Origin: Candidatus Gastranaerophilales bacterium | GTDB lineage: Bacteria; Cyanobacteriota; Vampirovibrionia; Gastranaerophilales; Gastranaerophilaceae | NCBI GenBank assembly: GCA_944325515.1 | Contig: CALVAO010000020.1 | Coordinates: forward strand, 1 to 32,668 | Reading direction: 5' to 3' | DNA: 32,668 nt | Shown here: positions 14,695-23,538 of the stretch, piece by piece | Layout of the letters: each line of letters opens with the position of its first letter | Position numbering within the stretch: the first letter of the stretch is position 1 | Notes under the pieces: generated by a model | What the model saw: the letters and a program-made list of their open reading frames with translations, nothing else | Told to the model about the DNA's origin: nothing | The model's database searches: none | Position numbers and translations under genes: made by a program

Positions 14695-16971
14695 TTAAAC
14701 CTTCTTTAAGATTATAAAACTATTTGGAGCTAATGACAGATTTTGATTCTTGTAATTTATATCAGTTCTGTCATCATTAGAATATCCGGAACCGCCGTAT
14801 TCTTTTGCATCGCTGTTAAAGATTTCTTTCCAGTTTCCATACTGCGGAAAACCATAATAAGAATAATTATCACTGTGGAAACCGTATCCGAAGTTTTTGA
14901 TAACCAGAAGCTCTTCATTACCGAGTTTTAAATGATGAGTGTGAACCATATGAACATTATCCTTGTATGTTCCTATCATTTCGCCTTTTGCAAGTACTTC
15001 AGATTCATCTAATAACTTTTTAAGATCGGAATTAAATTTAATGTTTTCTTCTCTTAAAGTTTTATATAAGCCGCCGGTTTTTACAGAGCCTACAACTGAA
15101 TCCGGTCTTGCAACTGATTCAAGGGTATCATAACCTTTTTGTCTTACAATCTCGTCCCTTAAAGACGGATTTGCTTCTCTTTTATCGACGTCGTCAGAAA
15201 GTTCTCTGAAGAATTTAAAATAAGACAAATCAGCTTCATCATCTCCCTGGAAAAACATTTTAGGACCCGGAGTTGTCATAACAGTGCCCAGCATAAGCTT
15301 TTGTTTTGCAACAGCAGTCTCCATGACGTTTATAAGATCTTGTTTAGAAATGAACCTATTTATACCAAAGGATTTTTCTTTTTTTGCAAGTTCACTGCTA
15401 GTCATTTTCGCAAATTCATTTGAAACAATAAGTTCTGCAAGATTTTGTGCTGCATGTGCAGCTCTCTGTCCTTTTTCCGCATCACTATTACCTGCAACGT
15501 CAATAAAAAGATTAAAATGTCTTGCAATATACTTGGGAATAAATCTTGTTCCATCTTCGTTGCCTATTTCATCATGGCTATAACCATATTTTACTCTGTA
15601 GTGAGATGTTTTAATATAATTATCTAAATCATTAAGAGCAAAAGTATTTGGTTCAAGAACGGATTTTTCAACAGATTCTTTATATTGAGAATCCCACTCA
15701 CTGTCAAAGCCGATGCTCCAAGGACTCGTCCTCAAGCCTTTTCTGTTATTTTCAACATTACCGTCTACAAATTCTAACTGCTCATCATGAGTTATATATG
15801 GAGGAGCATAATAGCTTGTAATAGAGTGACGTTTATGTTCATGGTCTTCAGCTATAAGAAATACTTCCGGAGCATGTTCATTAACTTCTACAGCAATTTG
15901 TCGTAATAGATAATCTGAACCTACTTTATTTGTTAAGTCAAAACGGATACCGTCAACTTTAAATTCTTTAGCCCACCAGAGTGCTGCATTTGACATCCAA
16001 TCTCTTACATATCTGTTGTTGTCACCTTCGTAATTCAGCAGGTTGCCAAATTCTCCGGAGCCTTTGATGTATGGACCGGTCTGGCTTAAATAATCTCCAT
16101 CAGGTCCCATATGATTGGGAACCATATCGATAATAACATTTAAGCCTTTACCATGGCTGTAATCAATAAGTTCTTTTAACTGTTCAGCTTGCCCCAAATT
16201 TTCATTTACTGCAAATTTATCTACGCCGTCATAACCCCATTGTTTAGAGAATGCGTTTTCTACCGGCATAAGTTCAATTGCTGTAGCAGTACCCTTTTTT
16301 GCAATTTTATCAATACGGGCTTTTGCAGCTTCAAAAGTACCTTCTTTTGTTAGGGTCGGAATGTTTACTTCATCTATAACAAGTCTTTCAAGACCTCTTA
16401 ACGGTTCATTCGGTTTTCTTACGATTCTTCTGGGGTCTTTTCCTTCGAGCCAGTCAGTATTTTTCCACTTATAATTTTCTGTATCATAAATAGAACTCCA
16501 ACCGTGAATATTTTCCTGTTTTTTTGCATAAGGGTCTTTAACAAGATTAACATCGTTATCTTTTGTAACAACAATATATCTGTATTTATCATCAGGAGTT
16601 GCTTTAATACCTTTAGCTTCAAAAACACCGTCACCTTTGTTTTCCATAGGGTAAATTTTAGATTTGTCATCTACCGGACTGACACTGTAGCCTGCTGTTG
16701 CGGCGGCAGCACCGGTAAGTCCTAGAATGCCAACAAGACGGTCTTTTACATTAGCAAGTTTTACAGCTGCTTTGTCTGCTATTTCTACAAATACAGCCTT
16801 CGCATCCGGAAATGAAAAGAGTTTAAAATTCGTTTTTCCGGTCTGCTTCACATAATTAGCGCCCCAGCTTGCATGTTCTGACCAGTTACGCTTGAATGAG
16901 GGTGCCGCAGTGTTTCTGTTACTGCGTGGGTTAAATGTAACACCTGGATTTTGAATGTTTTGTACTCTCAT
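14695..16971 (-). CDS. GH13 alpha-glucan-active enzyme (branching enzyme/trehalohydrolase-like)
   Basis: A 758-residue GH13 protein. After an N-terminal tail and a CBM48-like domain (about 30-130), the catalytic barrel shows region I DMVPNH (D282 to H287), region II GIRFD (nucleophile D345), region III IAED (acid/base E375) and region IV SHDE (about 465-468). The full catalytic set is present, so it should be active on alpha-1,4-glucans, perhaps as a branching enzyme or maltooligosyl-type hydrolase; SHDEIGNED is intermediate between those groups. Residues 80-96 form a hydrophobic Gly/Ala stretch inserted in the CBM48-like domain. No signal peptide is seen. The start is ATG at 16971 because GGAG stands 7 bases ahead; a GTG at 16989 would include that site. 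It lies 56 bp after era. Confidence 0.82.
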   Translation of the reverse strand: MRVQNIQNPGVTFNPRSNRNTAAPSFKRNWSEHASWGANYVKQTGKTNFKLFSFPDAKAVFVEIADKAAVKLANVKDRLVGILGLTGAAAATAGYSVSPVDDKSKIYPMENKGDGVFEAKGIKATPDDKYRYIVVTKDNDVNLVKDPYAKKQENIHGWSSIYDTENYKWKNTDWLEGKDPRRIVRKPNEPLRGLERLVIDEVNIPTLTKEGTFEAAKARIDKIAKKGTATAIELMPVENAFSKQWGYDGVDKFAVNENLGQAEQLKELIDYSHGKGLNVIIDMVPNHMGPDGDYLSQTGPYIKGSGEFGNLLNYEGDNNRYVRDWMSNAALWWAKEFKVDGIRFDLTNKVGSDYLLRQIAVEVNEHAPEVFLIAEDHEHKRHSITSYYAPPYITHDEQLEFVDGNVENNRKGLRTSPWSIGFDSEWDSQYKESVEKSVLEPNTFALNDLDNYIKTSHYRVKYGYSHDEIGNEDGTRFIPKYIARHFNLFIDVAGNSDAEKGQRAAHAAQNLAELIVSNEFAKMTSSELAKKEKSFGINRFISKQDLINVMETAVAKQKLMLGTVMTTPGPKMFFQGDDEADLSYFKFFRELSDDVDKREANPSLRDEIVRQKGYDTLESVARPDSVVGSVKTGGLYKTLREENIKFNSDLKKLLDESEVLAKGEMIGTYKDNVHMVHTHHLKLGNEELLVIKNFGYGFHSDNYSYYGFPQYGNWKEIFNSDAKEYGGSGYSNDDRTDINYKNQNLSLAPNSFIILKKV

Positions 16972-17027
16972 ACTAAATCTCCTACACACACTTACATTAT
17001 TAATAAAACATATAAAAATTATTTTTG

Positions 17028-17924
17028 CTATTGATCTTTGGATTTATATCCGAAATTTTTTAAAATATTATCTTTTTTTCTCCAATCTTTTTCCACTTTT
17101 ACCTCCAAATTCAAATAGACTTTTTTATCAACAATTTTTTCTAACTCTAATCGGGCTTCTGTACCTATTTTCTTTAGCAAAGCCCCGCCCTTTCCTATTA
17201 AAATGCCTTTCTGGCTTTTTTGTTCACAATATATAATTGCATAGATTCTGTCTATATCTTCAGTCTCTTCATATTTTTCTACTTTTATGGCTACAGAATG
17301 CGGAATTTCATCTTCGGTATTGGTTAAAACTTTTTCTCTTATAATTTCTTCCGTGACAGAACGCATATTTTCTTCTGTAACAATATCTTCCGGATACAAT
17401 AACTCTCCTTCTGGAAGTTTCTTATAAATATTAGATAGTAAAGTATCTTTATTTCTTCCTGTTTTTGCTGAAATTCTTATAAGCGGAATATTTTCATCAA
17501 ACAGCATTTTGTAGGACATCATATTTTCTTCTATTTTCTGCATATTTTTGATTTTATCCAATTTGTTCATAACAAGTATCACCGGAATTTTAGCATTCTT
17601 AAGTATATTTTCCGCTATCCACCTGTCCCCCTTGCCGGCGGATTCAGATCCGTCTACAAGAAATAATACTAAGTCGGCATCCGGCACAGCTACTTTGGCT
17701 TCATCAAGCAGAAATTCACCAAGCTTATTAAGAGGTCTATGAACCCCGGGGGTATCAATAAATATAATTTGTCCCCTGTCTTCTGTTAATATACCTTTTA
17801 TTCTCTTCCTTGTAGTTTGCGCCTTGTCTGTTGTAATTACTATCTTCTGTCCCAGTATCTGATTCAAAAGAGTAGATTTGCCAACATTAGGACGCCCTAA
17901 TATTGTTACAAAACCACACTTCAT
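17028..17924 (-). CDS. era: GTPase Era
   Basis: Era binds 16S rRNA and aids 30S subunit assembly at the membrane. The 298-residue protein has G1 GRPNVGKST (about residues 10-18), G3 DTPGVH (about 57-62), G4 NKLD (about 120-123) and a C-terminal KH domain with ILIGKGGALLKKIG (about 241-254). Length is normal. There is no Shine-Dalgarno sequence. An extended -10 (TGA then TATACT, 17936-17931) ends 6 bases before the ATG, so the transcript is probably leaderless. The GH13 gene follows on the same strand. Confidence 0.96.
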   Translation of the reverse strand: MKCGFVTILGRPNVGKSTLLNQILGQKIVITTDKAQTTRKRIKGILTEDRGQIIFIDTPGVHRPLNKLGEFLLDEAKVAVPDADLVLFLVDGSESAGKGDRWIAENILKNAKIPVILVMNKLDKIKNMQKIEENMMSYKMLFDENIPLIRISAKTGRNKDTLLSNIYKKLPEGELLYPEDIVTEENMRSVTEEIIREKVLTNTEDEIPHSVAIKVEKYEETEDIDRIYAIIYCEQKSQKGILIGKGGALLKKIGTEARLELEKIVDKKVYLNLEVKVEKDWRKKDNILKNFGYKSKDQ

Positions 17925-17939
17925 ATTATAAGTATATCA
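17925..17939 (-). promoter_or_regulatory. Leaderless-type promoter of era
   Basis: Minus strand TGA-TATACT, an extended -10 with the hexamer at 17936-17931, followed by six bases and ATG at 17924. A second TATAAT fills those six bases and abuts the ATG. The -35 region is weak. Confidence 0.5.
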
Positions 17940-17961
17940 AAAAAATATTAGCCAAACGGTT

Positions 17962-18017
17962 TGTAAAGAATTGTTAATAAAAAGGCAATTTCCAGAATAT
18001 GATTAACTTTATATATG
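17962..18017 (+). promoter_or_regulatory. HLR1-like direct repeat and -10 ahead of the 18049 gene
   Basis: TGTAAA (17962-17967) and TGTTAA (17972-17977), 10 bp apart, like the sites at 1341 and 2007. A TATATA-type -10 lies at 18010-18017, about 40 bases after the second half-site. No sigma-28 core is seen here. Confidence 0.45.
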
Positions 18018-18048
18018 TAACGGGATATAAATTAAAGGGGATTAATCT

Positions 18049-19986
18049 ATGGGATACGGATTAGGAATCAATAATTACTGGCAGAGCATGCCGTACGGAT
18101 TTAATAATTATAATTTTGGAAATTCCTGGGGAGAAAATAATTTCTGGAATACAGGTATTTCATTTCCGTCATCTGCTTCATCTACAGATACGGTCTCAGC
18201 AGCTGTTTCTGATTCAGATGTTTCTTATGAAGCTTTTAAAACCAGACTTAAAGAAGAAGCTGCAAGAAATATCGCAGAAAATCAGAAAAAAGAATTGCAG
18301 GCTAAAGATTTAAAAGAATTGGAAAAAGAAAAGGAACCTCATATAAAACAATTTGAGGAACAAATTAAAGAATATGATAAACAGCTTAAGCAGGTTAATT
18401 CTTCAAAACAAAAGGACGGTTCGGCAATAATTGCGCCTAAACCTCATGAACAAGGTTTCTGGGGCAAGGCAGGAAGATGGCTTAGTAATGCAGGTACTGC
18501 ATTAAAAAATATGGGTAAAAGTTTTATCGGGATTGAAAAAGACGGCAGCTGGAACTGGAAAAAGTGCTTAAAGAATGTTGCAATAACAGCTGCGGCAGTC
18601 GGAGCAACATTTATCCCCGGAGTTGGACCCGTAATCGGAGCCGGTCTGCTGGCTGGCGGTGTCGTAAGCGGAGCTGTCGGTGTAGCTAAAGGCGTTAAGA
18701 AGCTCAATAATGCAAAAACGGTTGCCGAATATGACCAGGCGCAGCAGGATATTTGCTCCGGGGCATTTGTCGGATTAGCTTCAGCTGCGGGTCTTAAAGG
18801 ACTTGGAAAAAGTGCAAGAGTTGCATCAAGTACATCTTCTGCCGCATCAAAAACTTCTGTAGCCGGTAAAGTTGCTCAAGGAGCTAAGAATACTGTAAAA
18901 GATATGACTGTAAACGTTGCAAAAGCTACTAAGAATGCTGTAAGACGCGATATAAATGCAATTCACACTAATGGCGGCGGAGTTACAGGATTTGTTAAAA
19001 CATATAGTCAAAATGCCGGAAATGCTTGGCGTACTTTTAATAGCAGACAGGCGAAATATGATAATGCAAAAACACAATTACAGGCATCTGTAGATCAAAA
19101 AATAGCAAAAGTTGATGCCGATATACAGACAATTAAGAATCTTCAAACATTAAATGGTCGTTTGACACCTGCTGAGCAGCAGCGGCTTGCACTACTCAAA
19201 GAAGAACGTTTTATATTGAACAAAAACAGAACAGAACTCAATAATTATTTTGGTACAAATACCCGTGAAAAAACATTATACGATAATTTAATAAAAGAAA
19301 ATTCCGGCACAAGTTCTATTAAAAGAATTAATAACAGGAATGCTTCAGCATACCCAAATAGAATTCAAGGGAAAGAAATACCGCAGGCAGAATTAAAAGC
19401 TTTTTATAAACGGATACAAAAAGAACAGGCAGAATACTCAAAAGCTGTTAAAGAGCTGGTAAATGCAAAAACAGATTTGATGAGATACCTTGCAAAACAT
19501 CCGGATGCTAATATTTCAGAATTATCAGCATATATGCCTTCTCCAAATGCTTCAAAAACATGGTATAAACCTTCAACATGGACTAAAAATGAATACCAGC
19601 TTTCAATAGGAGGACATACTCGCAGAGATTACGGCGGTACATTAAAGACAGCATTAACATCTCCTGCATCAATGGTTCCATTAGGAATGGCCCAATGGGA
19701 AAAGGATTATTCCGGTCCGATGTTAATATCTCAAGAATTGACTTCCGAAGAAACAGAGCAGATGTTAACACAGTTAGAAGAGGAAAAGAAAGCACTGGAA
19801 GCATCTCTTAAACAAATAAAAGATATTAAAACAAAAGAAGAATGGAATGCTTTGATGGCACAGGCTGCTGCAGCACAGCAGGCGCAAGCTCAAGAAGAAG
19901 CTGCTCAAACTGAACAAATTCAAAATAATCAAAAAGATGCTGCTCAAGAAACTGAAGAAACAGAAGAAGCTGATAAGGCAGAATAA
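18049..19986 (+). CDS. Large protein of unknown function with glycine-zipper-like core and coiled coils
   Basis: Not recognised. The 645-residue product starts with an aromatic/Asn-rich tail (about 1-40), then a charged coiled-coil segment (about 65-125). A small-residue hydrophobic stretch follows at about 180-225 (AAAVGATFIPGVGPVIGAG and GVVSGAVGVAKG), typical of glycine-zipper or colicin/toxin-like membrane segments. Next come Ala/Lys-rich helices, another long helical part (about 335-480), and an acidic Gln/Ala/Glu tail (about 590-645) that resembles a coiled coil. No signal peptide is seen. AAAGGGG stands 8 bases before the ATG. It is a single-gene unit closed by a bidirectional terminator. 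A large exported or surface-associated effector-like protein is one guess. Confidence 0.72.
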   Translation: MGYGLGINNYWQSMPYGFNNYNFGNSWGENNFWNTGISFPSSASSTDTVSAAVSDSDVSYEAFKTRLKEEAARNIAENQKKELQAKDLKELEKEKEPHIKQFEEQIKEYDKQLKQVNSSKQKDGSAIIAPKPHEQGFWGKAGRWLSNAGTALKNMGKSFIGIEKDGSWNWKKCLKNVAITAAAVGATFIPGVGPVIGAGLLAGGVVSGAVGVAKGVKKLNNAKTVAEYDQAQQDICSGAFVGLASAAGLKGLGKSARVASSTSSAASKTSVAGKVAQGAKNTVKDMTVNVAKATKNAVRRDINAIHTNGGGVTGFVKTYSQNAGNAWRTFNSRQAKYDNAKTQLQASVDQKIAKVDADIQTIKNLQTLNGRLTPAEQQRLALLKEERFILNKNRTELNNYFGTNTREKTLYDNLIKENSGTSSIKRINNRNASAYPNRIQGKEIPQAELKAFYKRIQKEQAEYSKAVKELVNAKTDLMRYLAKHPDANISELSAYMPSPNASKTWYKPSTWTKNEYQLSIGGHTRRDYGGTLKTALTSPASMVPLGMAQWEKDYSGPMLISQELTSEETEQMLTQLEEEKKALEASLKQIKDIKTKEEWNALMAQAAAAQQAQAQEEAAQTEQIQNNQKDAAQETEETEEADKAE

Positions 19987-20007
19987 GCCGTAAAATATAC
20001 CATACTT

Positions 20008-20038
20008 AAAAACGAATCTTTTTTAAGATTCGTTTTTT
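20008..20038. terminator. Bidirectional terminator shared by convergent genes
   Basis: AAAAACGAATCTT (20008-20020), loop TTTT, AAGATTCGTTTTTT (20025-20038). The stop codon of the minus-strand U32 gene (20025-20023) lies inside the hairpin, so translation to the end of that gene would run into it. Confidence 0.9.
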
Positions 20039-21789
20039 GTATTAGGACTTAGTACTGCCATTTCACAATTTTTACAATCAAATTTTAACGGATATTTAAC
20101 ACCATATTCATCTTTTATAATAAGATTTTTATCAGATTTGCACATATTTAAAGCGTATTTGATACAGTGTTTTGTCCGCATAAGCTCTATTTGTCTTTCC
20201 GGCATATGTTTTTCAAGTGACATTTCTTTAACATTAACGTCACAGTTTTTATAAAAATCTACAGCATTTTCATTATGAATGTTTGCTCTGTAATCGACTT
20301 CTTTTTTATAATATTGTGTATAATGAATTGCCGGCTGAATTTGACGTTTGTATGATTTTATACGTTCTTCCGTAAGTGTATTAAAAGCCCTGCGTCTTAA
20401 ATCATTTATTTCACTTACAGGCAAGAAAGGCAGCTCGTCTTCTATATTAATACTAATAATATAAAAATCACTCTCTCCTGTTTTTGAGAACTGTTTTATA
20501 AATATTTCCTGCATTTTTTGTGGATTTTGTGCTTTTTCACCATTCGGTACACTTATCATTATACTTATATTGTTTTCATCCGTAATAATTATCTGACTAT
20601 TAGACACATTTATATTTACGCCGATTTGGCGCTTTACAGGTTTTTGCAACTCTTTCTCAAAAACAGAATCAAAGTTTCTATAGATTACGTCACCCTTTAA
20701 AAATTTAAAGCTTTTATTCGGATAAATATATCCGTTAATAACCTTGTTAACAAGAATTCCATCATTTCCATCCGTCAAACCGTCCTGTGCAGAGATAGTT
20801 TTTGTAGTATCTATTTTAAAACAATCTTTTTTTATTTCTGTAATCTTCCCAAGATATTCGCCTAATGATTTTGGAGATTTAAAAGAAAAACATTCTTTCC
20901 TTTTTTCTAGAAAATAATCCGTAAAACCTCTGTTAAAACTCTTTTCCGGATTAGGTAAAAACGGATAAATGCTTCTGCCGGAAGATGTTTTTTTAGAATA
21001 CTTATCCAGTTCCTGCCTGTAGTATGCAGTGATATTTTTTACATAATTAATATCTTTTAAGCGTCCTTCAATTTTGAATGAAAAAATTCCGGCATCAATC
21101 ATTTCTTTTATGTGAGAAGAAGCATTAAAATCTTTCAAACAGAGTGCATATATATCTTTTGCAATAACTTCACCATCTTTTGTTACAATAGTATATTTTT
21201 TTCGGCAGGGCTGTGCACATTCTCCTCTGTTTGCAGAGCGCCCTCCAATATACTGGCTTAAATAACACTGACCGCTGTATGATACACATAAAGCTCCGTG
21301 AACAAATGCTTCTAATTCTAAATTCGGATTAATTTTATGAATTTTATCAATTTGTTCTAACGATAATTCTCTTGCAAGAACAACACGGGGAACTCCTAAT
21401 TTATTAAAAAAGCAAATTTTCTCAAAATCTCTGTTATCGCATTGTGTACTCATGTGAACAGGAATTGTTAAATTTTCTTCCATAATTCTTTTTAAGAGTC
21501 CCATATCCTGTATAATGACTGCATCAACCCCTATTTTATCAAGCTCTTTTACAAGTATAAAAGCTTCTTCAATTTCCTCATCTTTAAGTATTGTATTAAC
21601 AGTAATAAAAACTTTTGCCCAAAATTTATGAGCATAGTTAACCACTTCCTTAATATCTTCCAGCGAGTTCGGTGCATTTCTTCTTGCACCAAAAGCAAAT
21701 GCTCCCATATAAACAGCATCTGCTCCGCAGTCAATTGCTGCAATTGCGGTTTCTTTATCTTTTGCAGGTGACAGAAGTTCCGTGAACAC
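20023..21789 (-). CDS. U32 family peptidase / RlhA-like rRNA hydroxylation protein
   Basis: A 588-residue U32-family protein. ELLSPAKDKETAIAAIDCGADAVYMG opens the barrel (quoted in parts; residues 3-28). The U32 signature region has the conserved cysteines in GALCVSYSGQCYLS, GGRSANRGECAQPCR and nearby (about 168-200). An FSFKIEGR-type motif (about 239) and a DUF3656-like C-terminal half follow. E. coli RlhA (YdcP), with the same layout, is needed for hydroxylation of 23S rRNA C2501; other members are called collagenase-like. RlhA is the nearer match by length. The start is GTG at 21789 with AAAGGA ahead. Codons of the extreme C-terminus lie in a terminator hairpin. Confidence 0.85.
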   Translation of the reverse strand: MFTELLSPAKDKETAIAAIDCGADAVYMGAFAFGARRNAPNSLEDIKEVVNYAHKFWAKVFITVNTILKDEEIEEAFILVKELDKIGVDAVIIQDMGLLKRIMEENLTIPVHMSTQCDNRDFEKICFFNKLGVPRVVLARELSLEQIDKIHKINPNLELEAFVHGALCVSYSGQCYLSQYIGGRSANRGECAQPCRKKYTIVTKDGEVIAKDIYALCLKDFNASSHIKEMIDAGIFSFKIEGRLKDINYVKNITAYYRQELDKYSKKTSSGRSIYPFLPNPEKSFNRGFTDYFLEKRKECFSFKSPKSLGEYLGKITEIKKDCFKIDTTKTISAQDGLTDGNDGILVNKVINGYIYPNKSFKFLKGDVIYRNFDSVFEKELQKPVKRQIGVNINVSNSQIIITDENNISIMISVPNGEKAQNPQKMQEIFIKQFSKTGESDFYIISINIEDELPFLPVSEINDLRRRAFNTLTEERIKSYKRQIQPAIHYTQYYKKEVDYRANIHNENAVDFYKNCDVNVKEMSLEKHMPERQIELMRTKHCIKYALNMCKSDKNLIIKDEYGVKYPLKFDCKNCEMAVLSPNTKNES

Positions 21790-22049
21790 AATATTCCTTT
21801 CTTTTATTTATTAATATAGCATACTCGTGTCTCTTGAAAAAGATGAGAAATATTAAACAAAATTAGGAACAAAGAATTACACCAAAATATTGTTTAATTT
21901 TATCCAAAATTAACTTTATACCCACAAGAGAAGGAACAGACGCGTTTTATTATTGCAATACTACCAAAATACTCATATAAAAATGAACACCAAATAGTAG
22001 TATGATTATCCCGCACGATGTCTTGTCTGTTTTTGAAAAAAGATTGTTT

Positions 22050-22892
22050 CTATTGTGGAAGTTCATCTAATATAAATAACCCTAAACGACCTTCTCTGAA
22101 ATCCTTTAAGACATATATTGCAGTGCGTTCTGTATCAAGCTGTCCGCCTTTTAGAATCCAATTTCTAGTTTTTGCAATACTCTCCAGTGTTAAATCTTCT
22201 GTTTTATAATATTCTTTTACTAATTCATTATCTTTCAGCATTTCTAAAAGAGTTTTAGCAACCGGTTCCGGAGAATATGCATTGTCAGAAACAGAACTTA
22301 CAAAGGCAAGTTTAGCAGCTTGTATCTGATCATCCTGTCTTGTAGGAATTATACCCGGCGTATCCAACAAATCCAATTTAGGATTTATCCTAACCCACTG
22401 CTGCTGTCTTGTAACTCCGGCTTTTGCGCCAATTTTTGTTTTAGAAGATTTTGTTAGTTTATTGATAATACTGGACTTACCAACATTCGGCATTCCTACA
22501 ACCATTGCTCTTGCCGGACGTCTTAATAATCCTTTAGCCATTAATGCTTGTATTTTTGGTTCACTTAATTCAACTGCTGTTTTTACGACTGCGGATAAAT
22601 CTTTTGCACCTTTAGCTTCAGTAGCTGCTACCGGACAATTAGTGGTTCTTTTTAAATATTCTATCCAGTCCTTTAATTCATTTTTATCAACTAAATCAGC
22701 CTTATTCAACAAAAGAAGCCTTGGTTTATCACCCAAAAGCTTCTCAATGTTTGAATAACTGCTTGATAAAGGTAATCTGCTGTCACGAACCTCAATTATT
22801 ACATCAACTAAATTAAGTTTCTCCTTAAGCTGACGCTCTGCTTTAGCGATGTGACCGGGATACCAGTGAATATGCATTTTTTCTTTAGCCAT
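22050..22892 (-). CDS. rbgA: Ribosome biogenesis GTPase RbgA (YlqF)
   Basis: A circularly permuted GTPase for late 50S assembly. The 280-residue protein begins with IHWYPGHIAKAERQL, an RbgA hallmark. Its G motifs occur in the order G4 NKADLVD (about 57-63), G1 GMPNVGKSS (about 132-140), G3 DTPGI (about 175-179), followed by a C-terminal helical domain. The start is taken as ATG at 22892, one codon inside a GTG that also fits; GGGTG stands about 8 bases ahead. It lies 32 bp after rplS, the pairing seen in Firmicutes, and was probably co-transcribed with it. Confidence 0.93.
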   Translation of the reverse strand: MAKEKMHIHWYPGHIAKAERQLKEKLNLVDVIIEVRDSRLPLSSSYSNIEKLLGDKPRLLLLNKADLVDKNELKDWIEYLKRTTNCPVAATEAKGAKDLSAVVKTAVELSEPKIQALMAKGLLRRPARAMVVGMPNVGKSSIINKLTKSSKTKIGAKAGVTRQQQWVRINPKLDLLDTPGIIPTRQDDQIQAAKLAFVSSVSDNAYSPEPVAKTLLEMLKDNELVKEYYKTEDLTLESIAKTRNWILKGGQLDTERTAIYVLKDFREGRLGLFILDELPQ

Positions 22893-22924
22893 CACTTTTC
22901 ACCCTATGATTTACCCCTTTATCC

Positions 22925-23278
22925 CTATCTTTTTTCGATTTTTTCCTTAATACGTGTAGCCTTACCGGAGCGTTCTCTTAAGTAGTATAGCTTAGCACGT
23001 TTTACATCACCTTTTCTTTGAACAGTGATTTTTTCAATACGTGGAGAATATACTAAAAATACACGTTCTACACCAACACCCTGGAATACTTTTCTTACTG
23101 TAATAGTTTTGTTGATACCAGAACCGTGTTCTGCAATAATAGTTCCTTCGTAAGCCTGTATTCTTTCCTTGTTACCTTCTACAATTTTAACAAATACACG
23201 AACAGTATCACCAGGATTCATATCCGGTAATTCACGTTTAGTGTATTCTGATTCTAAATTCTTAATGATAGGATTCAT
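22925..23278 (-). CDS. rplS: 50S ribosomal protein L19
   Basis: L19 sits at the 30S-50S interface. The 117-residue protein matches the whole family: [22 protein letters not shown] (residues 19-40 region), [40 protein letters not shown] and [25 protein letters not shown] C-terminus. AAGGA stands about 9 bases before the ATG. rbgA follows in the same direction. Confidence 0.97.
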   Translation of the reverse strand: MNPIIKNLESEYTKRELPDMNPGDTVRVFVKIVEGNKERIQAYEGTIIAEHGSGINKTITVRKVFQGVGVERVFLVYSPRIEKITVQRKGDVKRAKLYYLRERSGKATRIKEKIEKR

Positions 23279-23538
23279 TTTTGCTATTCCTTATATTTTG
23301 ACTAACTTATACATTTTAACTTAATCATAAATAAAACAAAATCTAAATACAAGTATTACTTAACTTTTTTAAAGGAAATGTTTAAGTTTTGTAACATATT
23401 TACATTTAAATTATTAACCTATTCTCCCCTTTTGTAATAACTTTTAGCTGAAAATACTAACTAACAAAGAATAACACATTGCTCGATAATACCGCACTGG
23501 AGGATTTAATTTAAATTTTATAAAATAAACTAAAATAT

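Noticed and set aside
22018..22209. Small plus-strand reading frame
   Set aside because: Mostly antisense to the 3' end of rbgA, with no ribosome-binding site.
23499..23503. GGAGG as ribosome-binding site for the GH13-like gene
   Set aside because: It is 35 bases from the ATG, too far to serve it, and no earlier in-frame start is evident.
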